Under the pieces are notes generated by a model, which was given only the letters and a program-made list of their open reading frames with translations, did no database searches and was not told the origin of the DNA. A stretch of DNA of 64,000 bases, taken from positions 25,876 to 89,875 of the forward strand of contig CAJNDS010000684.1 of assembly GCA_905221605.1 (NCBI GenBank), in the 5' to 3' direction. Shown here one piece after another: positions 1-10,493 of the stretch. Both the position numbers and the translations under genes were made by a program. The stretch's first letter is position 1; each line of letters starts with the position of its first letter. The DNA comes from Symbiodinium natans. Taxonomy: Eukaryota > Sar > Dinophyceae > Suessiales > Symbiodiniaceae.

Positions 1-302
1 AAGGTTTGTTTAGGGTGGCAGGTGTTTGGGTTTAGGGCTTTAAGGGTTTTAAGCGTTTTGAGGGTTTAGGGTTTTAGGGCTTAGGCTCTTTCCGGGAGGG
101 CTTTGAGTTTGGGGGGAGGGGAGTGCGGGGGCTGGGGACCCTAAACCCTAAAGCCTAACCATCAACCCGAAACCCTAAACCCTAAACCCCAAAACCCTAC
201 GCAAATCTACACGTGGCTCCACGGGCAATCGTGTGCATTACCAAGTTCAGGCGCCCTGTGCCGGAACTCCGTAGAACCTTCAGACCCTCAACCCTCAGCT
301 AT

Positions 303-848
303 AGGTCGGGTAGGGTTTAGGGTTTAGGGTTTAGGGTTTAGGGTTTAGGGTTTAGGGTTTAGGGTTTCGGGTTTAGGGTTTAGGGTTTAGGGTTTAGGGT
401 TTAGGTTTAGGTTTAGGGTTTAGGGGGGTTTAGGGTTTAGGGTTTAGGGTTTAAGGGTTTAGGGTTAGGGTTTAGGGGGTTTAGGGTTTAGGGTTTTTAG
501 GGTTTAGGGTTTAGTTTTTAGGGTTTAGGGTTTTTAGGGTTTAGGTTAGGGTTTAGGGGGTTTAGGGTTTAGGGTTTAGGGGGTTTAGGGTTTAGGGTTT
601 TAGGGTTAGGGGGTTAGGGTTTAGTTTAGGGTTTAGGGTTTAGGGTTTAGGGTTTAGGGTTTAGGGTTTAGGGTTTAGGGTTTAGGGTTTAGGGTTTAGG
701 GTTTAGGGTTTAGGGTTTAGGGTTTAGGGTTTAGGGTTTAGCTTTAGGGTTTAGGGTCTAGGGTTAAGGGTTAGGGTTTAGGGTTTAGGGTTTAGGGTTT
801 AGGGTTTAGGTATTAGGGTTGAGGCTTGAGGGTTGAGGGCTTAGGGGA
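303..848 (+). repeat. Interstitial telomere-like array (TTTAGGG)n
   Basis: A long G-strand array. 623-740 is almost perfect TTTAGGG, while 361-620 contains one- to three-base length variants (TTTAGGGGG, TTTTTAGGG). The unit is the plant/alveolate telomere repeat. Interruption by variants, and internal arrays elsewhere in both orientations, argue for interstitial repeats and against a living chromosome end. Confidence 0.9.
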
Positions 849-861
849 CTTAGGTATCCTA

Positions 862-993
862 CTCGGTAGCCCAGTAACCGTATCATGATACTATTATTAT
901 TAGGGTGCCCTGTACCCTTTTTTGGGTTGGTTACTTTAAGAGGGAACCTTGAACCAACAAAAACGGGAAAAGGGTTACCACTGGGCCACCAAG
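862..993 (+). mobile_element. Family A short inverted-repeat element, copy A1
   Basis: Ends resemble the family consensus CTTGGTAGCCCAGT and its reverse complement; here CTCGGTAGCCCAGT and ACTGGGCCACCAAG. The interior has the family's T-run (CCCTTTTTTGGGTTGGTTAC) followed by AAGAGGGAACCTTGAACCAAC and a GGGAAAAGGG block. Flanks are CCTA and TCTA, three of four bases matching a 4-bp target duplication. It encodes nothing, so it is probably a non-autonomous DNA element. Confidence 0.75.
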
Positions 994-1265
994 TCTAAGT
1001 CGGGGGTGCCTCCCTGTATGCCCCGAACAGAAGCTTTCAGGCTTTCAGGGGTTAGAGCCCGGAGTCTTCAAGAAGAAAGGCTCAAGGTCAAGGGCTTGCT
1101 GGGGTTTGGGGGGCTTAGGGTTGAAGGTTCATAAGTTCATGCTTTAGGGTTCAGGGAATGCTGAACTGAGCCCTCCCCAAAACCCTGAACTCAACCCTGA
1201 ACGTAAACTCCAAACCCGCCTAAACCCCTTAACCCTAAACCCTACATAACAAACCCTTAGTATAC

Positions 1266-1374
1266 CTTGGTAGCCCAGTAAGCTTATACTAGCGGTACCC
1301 TTTTTTGTGGTTGGCTTCTTTATAAGGGAACCTAGAATCAAAGAAGAGAAAAAGGGTGCCACTGGGCTTCCAAG
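1266..1374 (+). mobile_element. Family A short inverted-repeat element, copy A2
   Basis: Starts CTTGGTAGCCCAGT and ends ACTGGGCTTCCAAG, with the usual T-run and TTTATAAGGGAACCT core between. It is flanked by a perfect 4-bp direct duplication, ATAC at 1262-1265 and 1375-1378. Confidence 0.85.
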
Positions 1375-1380
1375 ATACCC

Positions 1381-1600
1381 TAAGCCCTAACCCTAAACCC
1401 TAAACCCTAAACCCTAAAGCCTAAAGCCTAAAGCCTAAAGCCTAAAGCCTAAAGCCTAAAGCCTAAGGCCTAAGGCCTAAGGCCTAAGGCCTAAGGCCTA
1501 AAGCCTAAAGCCTAAAGCCTAAAGCCTAAAGCCTAAAGCCTAAAGCCTCAAGCCTAAAGCCTAAAGCCTAAACCCTAAAGCCTAAACCCTAAACCCTACA
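1381..1600 (-). repeat. Telomere-variant arrays CCCTAAA, CCTAAAG and GCCTAAG
   Basis: The array begins as CCCTAAA and switches to about ten CCTAAAG units. It then gives a run of GCCTAAG units (about 1463-1500) and switches back. Consecutive identical variants indicate local amplification of mutated repeats. Confidence 0.85.
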
Positions 1601-1789
1601 CCTCAACAAACCCAAAAGGTCGGAAGTTCGGCTCCCGGCTCTTGGGAGTAGCTGGCCCTTGGGTCGGAGGAGGGTTTTTGAGGGCTTGGGGATTAGGGTT
1701 TAGGAAGTTTAGGGTTTAGTTACGGTTCAGGGTTCAGGTTTAGGGTTTTAGGGTTTAGGGGGTTGTAGTAGGGTTTTAGTAGGCATATC

Positions 1790-1896
1790 TTGGCAATGTC
1801 CCGCCAGAGCAGCTGCAACCGATGTCATGGCACAGCTACATCGACGCATCCGAATCCAGCCAAGCCAAATCATTCCACTGCATCTGTAGTAGGAGA
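1790..1896 (+). other. Protein-like open fragment between telomere-like blocks
   Basis: A non-repetitive piece of about 105 bp bounded by telomere-like repeats. All three plus frames are open over most of it, so the open frame alone proves little. One frame reads YLGNVPPEQLQPMSWHSYID, which looks protein-like. I recognise no family. Confidence 0.25.
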
Positions 1897-1960
1897 CCCT
1901 AAACCCTAAACCCTAAACCCTAAAACCCTAAACCCTAAACCCTAAAGCCTAAACCCTAAA
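1897..1960 (-). repeat. Interstitial telomere-like array (CCCTAAA)n
   Basis: About nine near-perfect C-strand units with one CCTAAAG variant. It separates the preceding protein-like fragment from a mixed unique stretch at 1961-2370. Confidence 0.85.
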
Positions 1961-2372
1961 CTGTACAACGCCAAAAGCAACAGATGCAAACATCCTTGCA
2001 GATCGTCCTAAAGTCCAGGGCTTGCGTGCAAAGAATGCAACTAAACATGGTAGTATTCCAAAGGTTATCACTACGGTTGTTCTTACGTTTCCTATTCTTA
2101 GTATCTTTATGATTCGGGCAAGAGGCGATCTCCTGCAAAACGCGGCAATGGTGCACAGGGCATTCCTTCGACCAAAATCCGGGGCCCTTGCGCCAGCGAC
2201 GCGTGGGAGGGGGACTGAAGCCGAGCCTCCAGCGAGAAAGAACCTTTAAAACGCTACACCTACTTGAAGGTTCAGGATACTCATTAACAAATTCTGGCTG
2301 TACTTAGAACCCACTTATAAGCCCCTTAAGGTTTATATGTCCAGTTATTATTGGGTTAATTAATACAATACG

Positions 2373-2470
2373 ATAGGGGCCTTGATATTTAGAATAGGGT
2401 TTTGGGGGTTGTTATGGTATGATTATACAGAGGCCCTGAGGGAATACTATTGGCAATTCTTCCGCCCCTA
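2373..2470 (+). mobile_element. Family E dispersed element, copy E1
   Basis: Shares an ordered set of words with 36301-36420 and 54101-54192: a left end near ATAGGGGCC, then TAGAATAGGGTTTTGGGGG, then a tATGGTAtgATT-like core, then a right end near CGCCCCTAA. It has no coding potential. The ends are weakly inverted (GGGGCC and GCCCCT). The family is inferred from three diverged copies. Confidence 0.5.
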
Positions 2471-2597
2471 AATGGCACCTAGACCGTGAACCTCAATTGC
2501 AACAGGAGCCCCTTCGCTTTTTGCCATTGAAGGGGAAGGATTGGGGAAGATGCTGCAGGATTCAAGAGGACAAAGGTTTAGGGTTTAGGGTTAGAGA

Positions 2598-2602
<5 letters not shown>

Positions 2603-2649
<47 letters not shown>

Positions 2650-2700
2650 GAGAGAGAGAGAGAGTGTGCGAGAGTGCGAGAGGGAGAGGGAGAGGGAGGG
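2603..2700 (+). repeat. (GA)n microsatellite
   Basis: More than 30 GA dinucleotides with a short AAGCGA interruption, followed by GA/GC-rich derivatives. Reading frames through it give alternating Arg-Glu or Ser-Leu and are not genes. Confidence 0.9.
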
Positions 2701-3188
2701 GACGGGGGACACGGGCCGTTGTGTCTCTTGAGCCTGGCGGTCGCCCTGAACCCTAAACGCTTCAGGGTTTAAGCTTCGTACATACCCTACAGGGAGGAGC
2801 CGAAACCCAAACCCTGAACCCTGAACCCTAAACTCCAAACCCTAACACTCCCTTAGCCATAAGCGGGTGGAGGGGTGTCTCCCCCTCCCCCCACACCCTG
2901 CTGGCCCCCCCCCACCCCACCCCCCCTTCGCCGCCCAAGAAAACCCTAACACCCCAACAATTTGTTTTTGGGAGCCTCCACAAAACAACAAAGCAAAATA
3001 GTGGTCCCAGCAACCCCCGGAACCCATAAAAGGCACTCCAACCCTAAACCCTAAACCGTCAAGAAGAACTTCGGTGGCACCTGGGCCTGCCAGGATACCC
3101 TGTGCGAACAGTCCGCTTCCCGAGAGAAGGCGCGTGGTGCTCTCGCTTGTCTGCTCGAGCGCCCAAGACATTTCCGGGTGGCCTACTG

Positions 3189-3256
3189 CTACCCTAAACC
3201 CTAAACCCTAAACCCTAAACCCTAAACCCTAAATCCTAAACCCTAAACCCTAAACC
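3189..3256 (-). repeat. Interstitial telomere-like array (CCCTAAA)n
   Basis: About nine C-strand units, one of them TCCTAAA. It is one of five arrays within 650 bp (see also 3389-3445, 3546-3615 and 3756-3835) that separate short unique pieces. Confidence 0.9.
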
Positions 3257-3388
3257 TTGCACAACGGCGTGGCCAGTGTTTTGACCCAGTCGTCTGTCAT
3301 CTCAACTTGCCCATCGGGCCTATCACCCGGCACCTGCCGAGGTTCTGGGACCTCAGACGCACAATGGTTCACCTAGGCTTCGTTGATT
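3257..3388 (-). pseudogene. Coding-like shard between telomere-like arrays
   Basis: A 130-bp non-repetitive piece with arrays on both sides. The minus strand is open in one frame over nearly its full length and includes EVPEPRQVPGDRPDGQVEMT followed by DDWVKTLATPLC. This mixed, acidic and hydrophobic sequence is unlike translated repeat DNA. There is no start or stop context. The family is unknown, and chance openness over about 40 codons cannot be excluded. Confidence 0.4.
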
Positions 3389-3445
3389 AAACCCTAAACC
3401 CTAAACCCTAAACCCTAAACCCTAAACCCTAAACCCTAAACCCCA
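3389..3445 (-). repeat. Interstitial telomere-like array (CCCTAAA)n
   Basis: Eight perfect C-strand units between two coding-like shards. Confidence 0.9.
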
Positions 3446-3506
3446 GGGCCTCTAACTGCTTCTGCAGCTCCTGCTCTTTCTGCTTCTTCACCTGCTGGAG
3501 GTACCT
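3446..3506 (-). pseudogene. Coiled-coil-like coding shard
   Basis: The minus strand reads RYLQQVKKQKEQELQKQLEA with no interruption, a typical amphipathic coiled-coil segment rich in Gln, Lys and Glu. It is only about 60 bp and is bounded on its C-terminal side by CCCTAAA units. It may be an exon fragment; the parent gene is unknown. Confidence 0.4.
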
Positions 3507-3545
3507 TGCTGAGGGTTAGCGTCGGAAGTTTGGGGGTTTCGGGAT

Positions 3546-3615
3546 TAGGGATTAGGGTTTAGGGTTTAGGCCCTAAACCCTAAACCCTAAACCCTAAACC
3601 CTAAACCCTAAACTT
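3546..3615. repeat. Head-to-head telomere-like junction
   Basis: G-strand units (GATTAGGGTTTAGGGTTTAGG) run directly into C-strand units (CCCTAAACCCTAAACC) at 3570/3571. This 5'-(TTTAGGG)n(CCCTAAA)n-3' polarity is what end-to-end joining of two telomeres would leave. It could equally come from local inversion of an interstitial array. Confidence 0.8.
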
Positions 3616-3755
3616 TAGAGTTCAGACAGCGTTTAGGGTGTTCCGGGCTTCGGGAACTTCAGCGGGGTTCTATCGGGGAACCTGAGGCGCACAAAAAAAG
3701 GGACAGGGTACTTCGGGGGGGCCGTAGCGCAACTTCATGCTACCATTTCTGCCAC

Positions 3756-3835
3756 CTAAACCCTAAACCCTAAACCCTAAACTTAAACCCCAAACCCTAA
3801 ACCCTAAACCCTAAACCCTAAACCCCAAACCCTAA
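3756..3835 (-). repeat. Interstitial telomere-like array (CCCTAAA)n
   Basis: Near-perfect C-strand units, with two CCCCAAA and one CTTAAA variant. Confidence 0.9.
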
Positions 3836-3996
3836 CCTCACTCGCCCAAGTACCCTTCAGATAGCCTAACTACCCCCTCAAGGTACAGCTACGCCCTTAT
3901 TATGGCGTACTTGGGGGGGGGGGGGTTCAGGATCAGGTTTAGGTTTAGGGTTCAGGGTTCAGGGTTTAGGGTTTAGGGTTTAGGGTAACCCGCCCC

Positions 3997-4197
3997 CGGA
4001 AGCCTGTCAGTTGCTTGGGAGTGTCAGGTCTATGTCGGCTCATGACACACTTCCCCTCGTCCAGCTCCGAAAACACCTCGTCTGGATGGTTCGCCCCAAA
4101 TCAGCGGCATTGTGACTGACAAAGATGTTATCCCCCTTCTTCTTCACGACCAGCTCCGTCGCATCCTACCCTGCGTCCGCTGTCCAGTATGAACCGT
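3997..4197 (-). pseudogene. Frameshifted coding-like fragment
   Basis: On the minus strand one frame gives DATELVVKKKGDNIFVSHNA in the right half. An adjoining frame gives ANHPDEVFSELDEGKCVMSR in the left half and continues toward HRPDTPKQLTGF. Both look like real protein and join around the middle of the piece. A frameshift, or a lost exon junction, would explain the change of frame. The piece is bounded by telomere-like DNA on the left and by degenerate CCTATAAAC repeats on the right. No family recognised. Confidence 0.45.
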
Positions 4198-4313
4198 CTT
4201 AACCTTTTAGCCTTTTAACCCTATAAGCCCTATGAAGCCTATGAAGCCTATAAACCCTATAAACTCGATGAACCCTATGAACTCTATAAACCCTTAACCC
4301 CTTAAACCCTAAA

Positions 4314-4484
4314 TCCGCAAGCCCATCCGGCTCCAAGCACGTCCGTGTCTCCTACGCGATCACTCGCCAAATGCCCGCGCGCTAAGGAAACCTGTTCTTC
4401 CAAGAATGCCAGTTGGACATGCTTCCGAAGCAACACTGCGGACAGAATGCCTCGACCGAGGTTAAAGGTGTACGGTTGTAGCAA
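4314..4484 (-). pseudogene. Coding-like shard
   Basis: The minus strand is open for 60 codons. The central part (GRGILSAVLLRKHVQLAFLE, then EQVSLARGHLASDRVGDTDV) resembles ordinary protein, while the last residues (FRV) come from telomere-like DNA. The ATG at 4482-4484 may be fortuitous. Function unknown. Confidence 0.4.
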
Positions 4485-4524
4485 AACTACACATAAATAT
4501 CAATAAATGTAAACAAAAATATAC

Positions 4525-4561
4525 AAATATACATACATACATACATACATACATACATACA

Positions 4562-4590
<29 letters not shown>
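4525..4590 (+). repeat. (CATA)n microsatellite
   Basis: About 15 CATA units. Minus-strand frames across it give poly Met-Tyr-Val-Cys and are artefacts. Confidence 0.95.
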
Positions 4591-4594
<4 letters not shown>

Positions 4595-5363
4595 GTATAA
4601 TCTACATACACACGCAGCTTTCTCCATACAGCTTTCTCCATGCAAGAAGAGTCGAAGCCGATCAATTCTTTTGGGGGCAAGACCGTGTAATGCCAAAATC
4701 ATGCTCGCAAACCGTTGATCCCCAAACATCCCTAGGCCCTAAACTGGTAGGCCAGAAACATTATCAGGCAGAGGATTCCCCTTTACTGCTGGTCCCTTTC
4801 CGAGCGTACCACTGACCCTAACCACCCTAACCTCTGAACGATAAACCCACGAACATTCAAAACCTCAAGCTCTTTAACTCTAACCCAGAACCCTAAACCT
4901 CCCTTGTGGATGCTAGTCGCCCGAAGGAAGCCATATTTGTGCGGAAGCCGGGAGGGCTGGCTAAGTTGTCCCACTTTTGGAGTACATGTTTGAAGGATGT
5001 TGGTGGTTTATGGCGCTGTCCAACACTAGCTTAGGTTGGCCCCTTAAAGCCTCCGAAACACATTCGTAAATATCATGCTCTTGTTCTCTTCAGATCAACA
5101 AGGGAACATGTGAATAACCCTAAGCCCTACACCCGAAACCCCAAGCCCTAAAGCCCGAACCTATCCCAAGGGCATCTCCAGTAGCTGAGCTCGTCACTTG
5201 CAGTATGCGAAGACGTCTGGCAACTCGCCTCCAGGGGGTTCAGGGTTCAGGGTTGAGGATTTGGGGTTAAGGGTTTAGGGCTTCGGAGAAAAGAACCCTA
5301 AGCCCGAAACCCTGGGTTAGGAGGAACATGACTTGTTTGACTGGGCTTCGGTACCCATCCTGC

Positions 5364-5406
5364 CCTAAACCCTAAACCCTAAACCCTAAACCCTAAACCC
5401 TAAACT
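5364..5406 (-). repeat. Interstitial telomere-like array (CCCTAAA)n
   Basis: Six units. The surroundings (4600-5360 and 5407-5990) hold unique sequence mixed with degenerate telomere-like words, with no gene recognised. Confidence 0.85.
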
Positions 5407-5990
5407 CCAAACTCCTGAACCCGAAACTTTAAGCCCCAAGGCCCAAACCGAAAACCCCCCCCCCAACCCCCGTGGAGCACGAGCGCACAGGATAATCCGA
5501 AACCCTAAGCCCTAAGCCCTAAGGCCACAGAGCAAACATCAAACGGAGGGGCTCCCGGGCCCGGTTTTAGGGGCTCTAGCAGCGGGTTTGGCTTTGGGGG
5601 TTTGGGCCCTAAAGCACTAACAACCCGCAAGCTTTACGGTTTTGGGGGGCTCTTAGGGCTTTCGGGCTTCCATTGCACCCCTCCTCGACCCGCCTGGTGC
5701 CCCGCTGGGATGAAGCAGCCCCTCTTTGGCGACATCCACCAGGGCCTTCTGACTGCGAAGGTCTTGAGTGTAGGGTTTAGGGTTTAGGGTTAAGAGTTAC
5801 GGTTTAGGGTTTAGAGGCCTTCAAGTTTAGTTTTCTTTGCTTAGGGTTTCGGGTGTGGGCTGTGGGTTTGGGGGCTGGTTGAGGAAGGTTTCAGGCATTT
5901 ATGAGGGAAGCGCGTCGACGGCAGGGCTACCCGACATCCTCTTCTGAGCCGTCGCGACAAAAACTCTACCACGTCTCCCCAATTTAAGGG

Positions 5991-6150
5991 GTATAAGGAA
6001 GGACCCCTAGAAGGCAGCCTTAATCTTATTTCCCCCTATACATATGATATATATATATATATATATATATGCACACCTTATATCGTCCCTATATACCTAA
6101 GTAGCCGCGAAATGAGCCCTAAAGAACCACTAAATAACCCCTATAAAACC
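5991..6150 (+). mobile_element. Family F dispersed element, copy F1
   Basis: Shares an ordered block with 7793-7897: GGACCCCTAGAAGG, then CTTATcTTATTcCCC, an AT-rich middle, CCTTATAT.GT.CCTATATAC and GTAGCC. Here the middle holds an (AT)n run at about 6046-6070. Non-coding; the ends are not defined. Confidence 0.55.
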
Positions 6151-6540
6151 CCTCAGGTCCCTTACAAGGGTCCCTCCTTTAGTCCCTTGACCAAAGAAGG
6201 TGCAGGTAGGAACCATACAAACCCTAAACCCTGATACATGAGTCCCAAACTCTAAACCCCAAGGCCCTTTCCGTTTTCCCTTTTCACTCTTTCTTCTTTT
6301 ACCTTTTCCATTTTTTCCTTTACCCTAAACCCTAAGCCCTAAGCCCTAAGCCCCAAACCCTAAACCCTAAACCCTAACCTCTGGATCGTGAGAGGTAACT
6401 TGGAGTCAGCAGTGCTCAGGGCCCCGGCACCCTAACAAAAGGGCTTCGGGAGCTTCCGGGTTTAGGGGCTAGGCCTAAACCCCAAACCCGAAACCCGAAA
6501 CCCTAAACCCCAAACCCTAAACCCTAAACCCGAGCCCTGA

Positions 6541-6612
6541 CCGACCTAAACCTGGCAGAGCCTCCTGGACGATCGAGGCAAGCTGTTCATCCAGGATCTT
6601 CCGCAGCAAGGG
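6541..6612. other. Short open fragment
   Basis: A non-repetitive piece of about 70 bp between telomere-like blocks. It is open in both directions; the minus strand reads LLRKILDEQLASIVQEALPG. Suggestive only. Confidence 0.25.
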
Positions 6613-7727
6613 TTTAGGGTTTAGGGTTTAAGGGTTTCAGGGTTTAAGGGACAAAGGGTTTAGGGGTTTAGGGGTTTAAGGGGCTCGGGGATGTTTAGGG
6701 GTTTTGGGTTTAGGGTTTATGGGTTTGGGGCTTGGAGGGTTTAGGGTTTGGGGCTTACGGATTTACAGGTTTCCGGGTTTGCGGGTTTGCAAGTTTAGGG
6801 GTTTACAGGTTGAGGGGCTTGGGGCTGGTGGTCTCTTAGTTTTCGCTTCAGCGGCCAGAGGTTTGGAAGACCCATAAGTTAGGGCTTAGGGGCAAACGGG
6901 TTTCGGGGTTTTTATTACGTTCCATCGGGTCTTTGGATAGGGTTTCGGAGGGTGGGGATTGAGCTACTCTGAAGCCTGATCATGAACCCTGAACCCTGAC
7001 CCCTAAACCCTAGGCCCTAACCCTAAATCCTAGCTCAAGCTTGCGTGGCCCGGCTGCCGCCACCTCCTCAACTTGATCCGGCGGCCCTTGACATCTAATC
7101 TTAACCCAAAACCCAAACTGTTTAGGGTTTAGGGTTTAGTGTTTAGGGTTCAGGGTTCAGTGTTCAGGGTTCAGGGTTTAAGAAACACCCAACCTCCCCA
7201 AGCCCTGAATCCCTGAACCGTGAACGCTAAAACCCCAAGCGCCGCAAGCCCTGTACACAAGCCGGACGAACCGCAATGTGTGGGGTGCGGTTTAGAGTCC
7301 ACGGCTTTAGGGCTCCCGCTCTCGAAGCCCCCTTCTACCCCCCGCCCCCCCTCTCAACAAGTCTCAAGTCCCGGGGGCAAAGCCCTCAGCGCTGGAGCAT
7401 CATGGGACCCCAAAACACATCCAGGTTCAGGGTCTAGGGTTTAGGGTTTGGGGTTTAAGGTTTAGGGTTTAGGGTTTTAGGGAGGTTACAGTAGGTACTA
7501 AAAGCCCCAGAAGAAGAGCCTCCTCAGAACGCTCGGGGGTGTGGGGTTGATCTGGGAATGCTTCTTGGACGGGCTTAAGGGCTCAAGGGCCTTGGCCTTT
7601 CGCCGCCCCTGGGGAAAGGTCTAGGGTGTGGGATTTAGGGCCTAGGGCTTAGGGTTTAGAGGGTTTAGGGTTCACAGATTTAGGGCCTTTGCGGGCTTAG
7701 GGCCGTTCGGGTTTTCGGGCTCCCCCA

Positions 7728-7797
7728 CAGCACCTCCTGGAACAGCTTGGACATCTGGGCGTGCCGACGCGGTTGGGACACCAGGTCACGAAGGGGT
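7728..7797 (-). other. Short coding-like fragment
   Basis: The minus strand reads LRDLVSQPRRHAQMSKLFQE then VLWG. It lies between degenerate telomere-like DNA and family F copy F2. Too short for assignment. Confidence 0.3.
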
Positions 7798-7897
7798 ATC
7801 AGGAGGGACCCCTAGAAGGGACCCTTATCTTATTCCCCTAAAAAAACCTTATATGGTTCCTATATACTCTCAGTAGCCCCTGTATAACCCCTAACGG
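7793..7897 (+). mobile_element. Family F dispersed element, copy F2
   Basis: Second copy of the block described for 5991-6150: GGACCCCTAGAAGGGACCCT, TCTTATTCCCCT, CCTTATATGGTTCCTATATA, GTAGCCCCTGTATAACCCCT. It lacks the (AT)n expansion of the first copy. Confidence 0.55.
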
Positions 7898-8524
7898 TTG
7901 AATCCTTTGAGGTTTAGGATTTGGGGCTTCTAAACCCTAAACCCTAAACCCTAAACCATAAGGTTTATAGTTTAGGGTCGTTAGCCTAGAACCCTCAGCC
8001 CTAAAGCGGAGTCCCACACAAAGAGTTTCCGAATAGGGCTTAGGGTCTAGGGTTTAGGGTTTGGGGCTTAGGGCTTGCGGTTTAAGATTTAGGGTTTAGG
8101 GTTGAGGGTTTAGGGTTTTTAAGGTTTAGGGTTTTGGGTTAGGGTTAAAGTTTAGGGTTTGGGGTACTTTCACGAAACAGCCCAACAAGTCCCCCTGCTT
8201 ATCTCAGAGTCGTTCTGACACGTACTATGTCGCTGCCTCCAAACAGATGCGGAACGAGCTTTTAAACAAGTTAAGGGTGTAGCCCTGAGCCCTAATTCCT
8301 AAACCCTACAAACCTTGAACCCTAAACCCAAGAGACCCGAAGTATCGACCCTGAGAGTTCAGGCTTCGGGATTCAGGGTTGCGGGGTTAGGGCAAAAGCA
8401 AGACTTTCCACCTTCTGTAAACCCTAAACCCTAATCCCTAAACCCTAACGCCTTAGACAGCAGGTCTCAGGTCAAGCCGCATATGGGCAAAGCTCCGGTC
8501 CTACCTCCCCAAGGCCCCAAAGGG

Positions 8525-8580
8525 CTACGAATTGCTTAAGAACCCCCCCCCCCAAAAAAAAAACTATCCCTATATTACCC
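8525..8580 (+). mobile_element. Family C element, partial copy C3
   Basis: The left end CTACGAATTGCTTAAGAACC matches the terminal repeat of family C (56401-56487). After a poly-C/poly-A stretch the inner words TATCCCTATATTACCCT resemble the reverse complement of the family core. The other end is replaced by telomere-like DNA. Confidence 0.5.
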
Positions 8581-8764
8581 TAAACCCTAAACAGTTCAGG
8601 AAGAATATGTTCATTTTGAGTTCTGAAGACATTCGTAGTAAAGCGCTCCAGCCCCGAATCCTCGTATGGAACCTCAATTTCGAACCCCGGCCCAGCTCAG
8701 GAGGACGAACGTAGGTGCACTTCGGGTTTAGGGTTTAGGGTTTAGGATTTATTAGGGTTTAGCC

Positions 8765-8950
8765 CGAAAAAGACGACAGCTTCGCGTCTCGCGAGCCAAG
8801 ACGTCCGAAAGCCACGACAGCTCCGCCTGTTGCGAGCCCGGAGGTCCATTCCTAAACACTAAACCCTAAACCCAGATGCCCAAAAGCGAAGACAGTTTCG
8901 AGCCCAGACGCGCAAAAAGCAGGGACGGTTTCCAGAAGAGCATCTAGGCA
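8765..8950 (+). repeat. Imperfect ~45-bp tandem repeat
   Basis: Four diverged units carry the ordered words AAAGC-GACAG-TTCG-GAGCC-GACG (for example at 8767, 8809, 8884 and 8918). A short CCCTAAA stretch splits them. Non-coding. Confidence 0.5.
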
Positions 8951-9254
8951 GGAGCGCGAATTTCGTCCAAAATGCGAGCAGGATTCGAAGAAAGGTACCT
9001 ACCCCCCGTTTGCTCTGCGCGTCAGAAAACCTCTTCATGTTGACACACTGCTTGGGGAATTCTCTATTGTGAGAATAATTGTTGTAATCCAATGAGAATG
9101 ATTTTGTGCTCTAAGAACGATTTCTATTTGTATAATTACTGCATAATGAAAGTCTTCACATCTTCTCAATATGACAATGGTTGTTGCCAGTATTACTCTG
9201 ATAAATACCCTTATGATCATGACTACTACTATGATGACTGTTAGTACGACCCTA

Positions 9255-9362
9255 CTTGGTAGCCCAGTAACCACATTATGATAAGGGCATCCTTTTGGGT
9301 TGATTCCTTTTAAACGGAACCTCGAACACAAAACAGGGAAAATGGTACCACTGGGCTACCAG
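9255..9362 (+). mobile_element. Family A short inverted-repeat element, copy A3
   Basis: Starts CTTGGTAGCCCAGTAACC and ends ACCACTGGGCTACCAG, with the typical T-rich/GGAACCT core. Flanks are CCTA and GCTA, matching at three of four bases. Confidence 0.8.
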
Positions 9363-10493
9363 GCTACCCTAAGCCCTATAAACCCTAAACCCTATAAACC
9401 CTATGTACGAAGGACCTTTAGGTATAATGTGAGGTAGCCTCTTTGTTTAGTATTGGGGGCCTAGCCCGGGCTTCCCCCCAATACTGAATCACGAGCCCGG
9501 GCCTCCCCCCAATACTAAATCACGAGCCCGGCCCTCCCCCCAATACTAAATCACGAGCCCGCGCTTCCCCCCAATACTAAATCACGAGCCCGGGCTTCAC
9601 CCCAATACTAAATCACGAGCCCGGGCTCGTAATTTAGTACTGGGGGAATTTCTATTTAAAAGATTTCAAAGATTTCAAAGATTTCAAAGATTTCAAAGGT
9701 TGCAAAAGGCCGGGGAAACTCCCGGGAAGTTTCCCAAACCTTTTGCAACCTTTGAAATCTTTGAAATCTTTGAAATAGAAATTCCCCCCGGGCTTCCCCA
9801 ATACTAAACCACGAGCCCGGGCTTCCCCCCCAATACTAAATCACGAGCCCGGGCTTCCCCCCAATACTAGATCACGAGCCCGGGCTTCACCCTTAATACT
9901 AAATCACGAGCCCGGCCCTCCCCCCAATACTAAATCACGAGCCCGGGCCTCCCCCCAATACTAAATCACGAGCCCGGCCCTCCCCCCAATACTAAATCAC
10001 GAGCCCGGGCTTCCCCCCAATACTAAATCACGAGCCCGGGCTCGTAATTTAGTATTGGGGGAATTTCTATTTCAAAGACTTCAAAGATGTCAAAGATTTC
10101 AAAGGTTGCAAAAGGCGGGGGAAACTCCCGGGAAGTTTCCCAAACCTTTTGCAACCTTTGAAATCTTTGAAATCTTTGAAATAGAAATTCCCCCCGGGCT
10201 TCCCCAATACTAAACCACGAGCTTCCCCCCAATACTAAATCACGAGCCCGGGCTTCCCCCCAATACGAAATCACGAGCCCGGGCTTCACCCCTAATACTA
10301 AATCACGAGCCCGGCCCTCCCCCCAATACTAAATCACGAGCCCGGGCCTCCCCCCAATACTAAATCACGAGCCCGGCCCTCCCCCAAATACTAAATCACG
10401 AGCCCGGGCCTCCCCCCAATACTAAATCACGAGCCCGGGCTCGTAATTTAGTATTGGGGGAATTTCTATTTCAAAGATTTCAAAGATTTCAAA

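Larger units (their letters stand above)
1..9458. other. Telomere-like-repeat matrix, left region
   Basis: This stretch has no complete gene. It alternates between blocks of TTTAGGG (plus strand) or CCCTAAA and their degenerate forms (TTCAGGG, CCTAAAG, TTTCGGG), and non-repetitive pieces of about 60-250 bp. The longest perfect or near-perfect arrays, the hairpin elements and the best protein-like fragments are listed separately. Open frames here are short and mostly read through repeat DNA (recurrent GFRV and LNPKP tails come from telomere-like DNA), so I do not call them genes. Confidence 0.8.

Noticed and set aside
303-848. A true chromosome end
   Set aside because: The array is interrupted by variants, is followed and preceded by unique DNA, and similar arrays occur throughout in both orientations.
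9035-9331. 98-codon minus-strand frame
   Set aside because: It is AT-rich, runs into family A copy A3 and has no recognisable domain.
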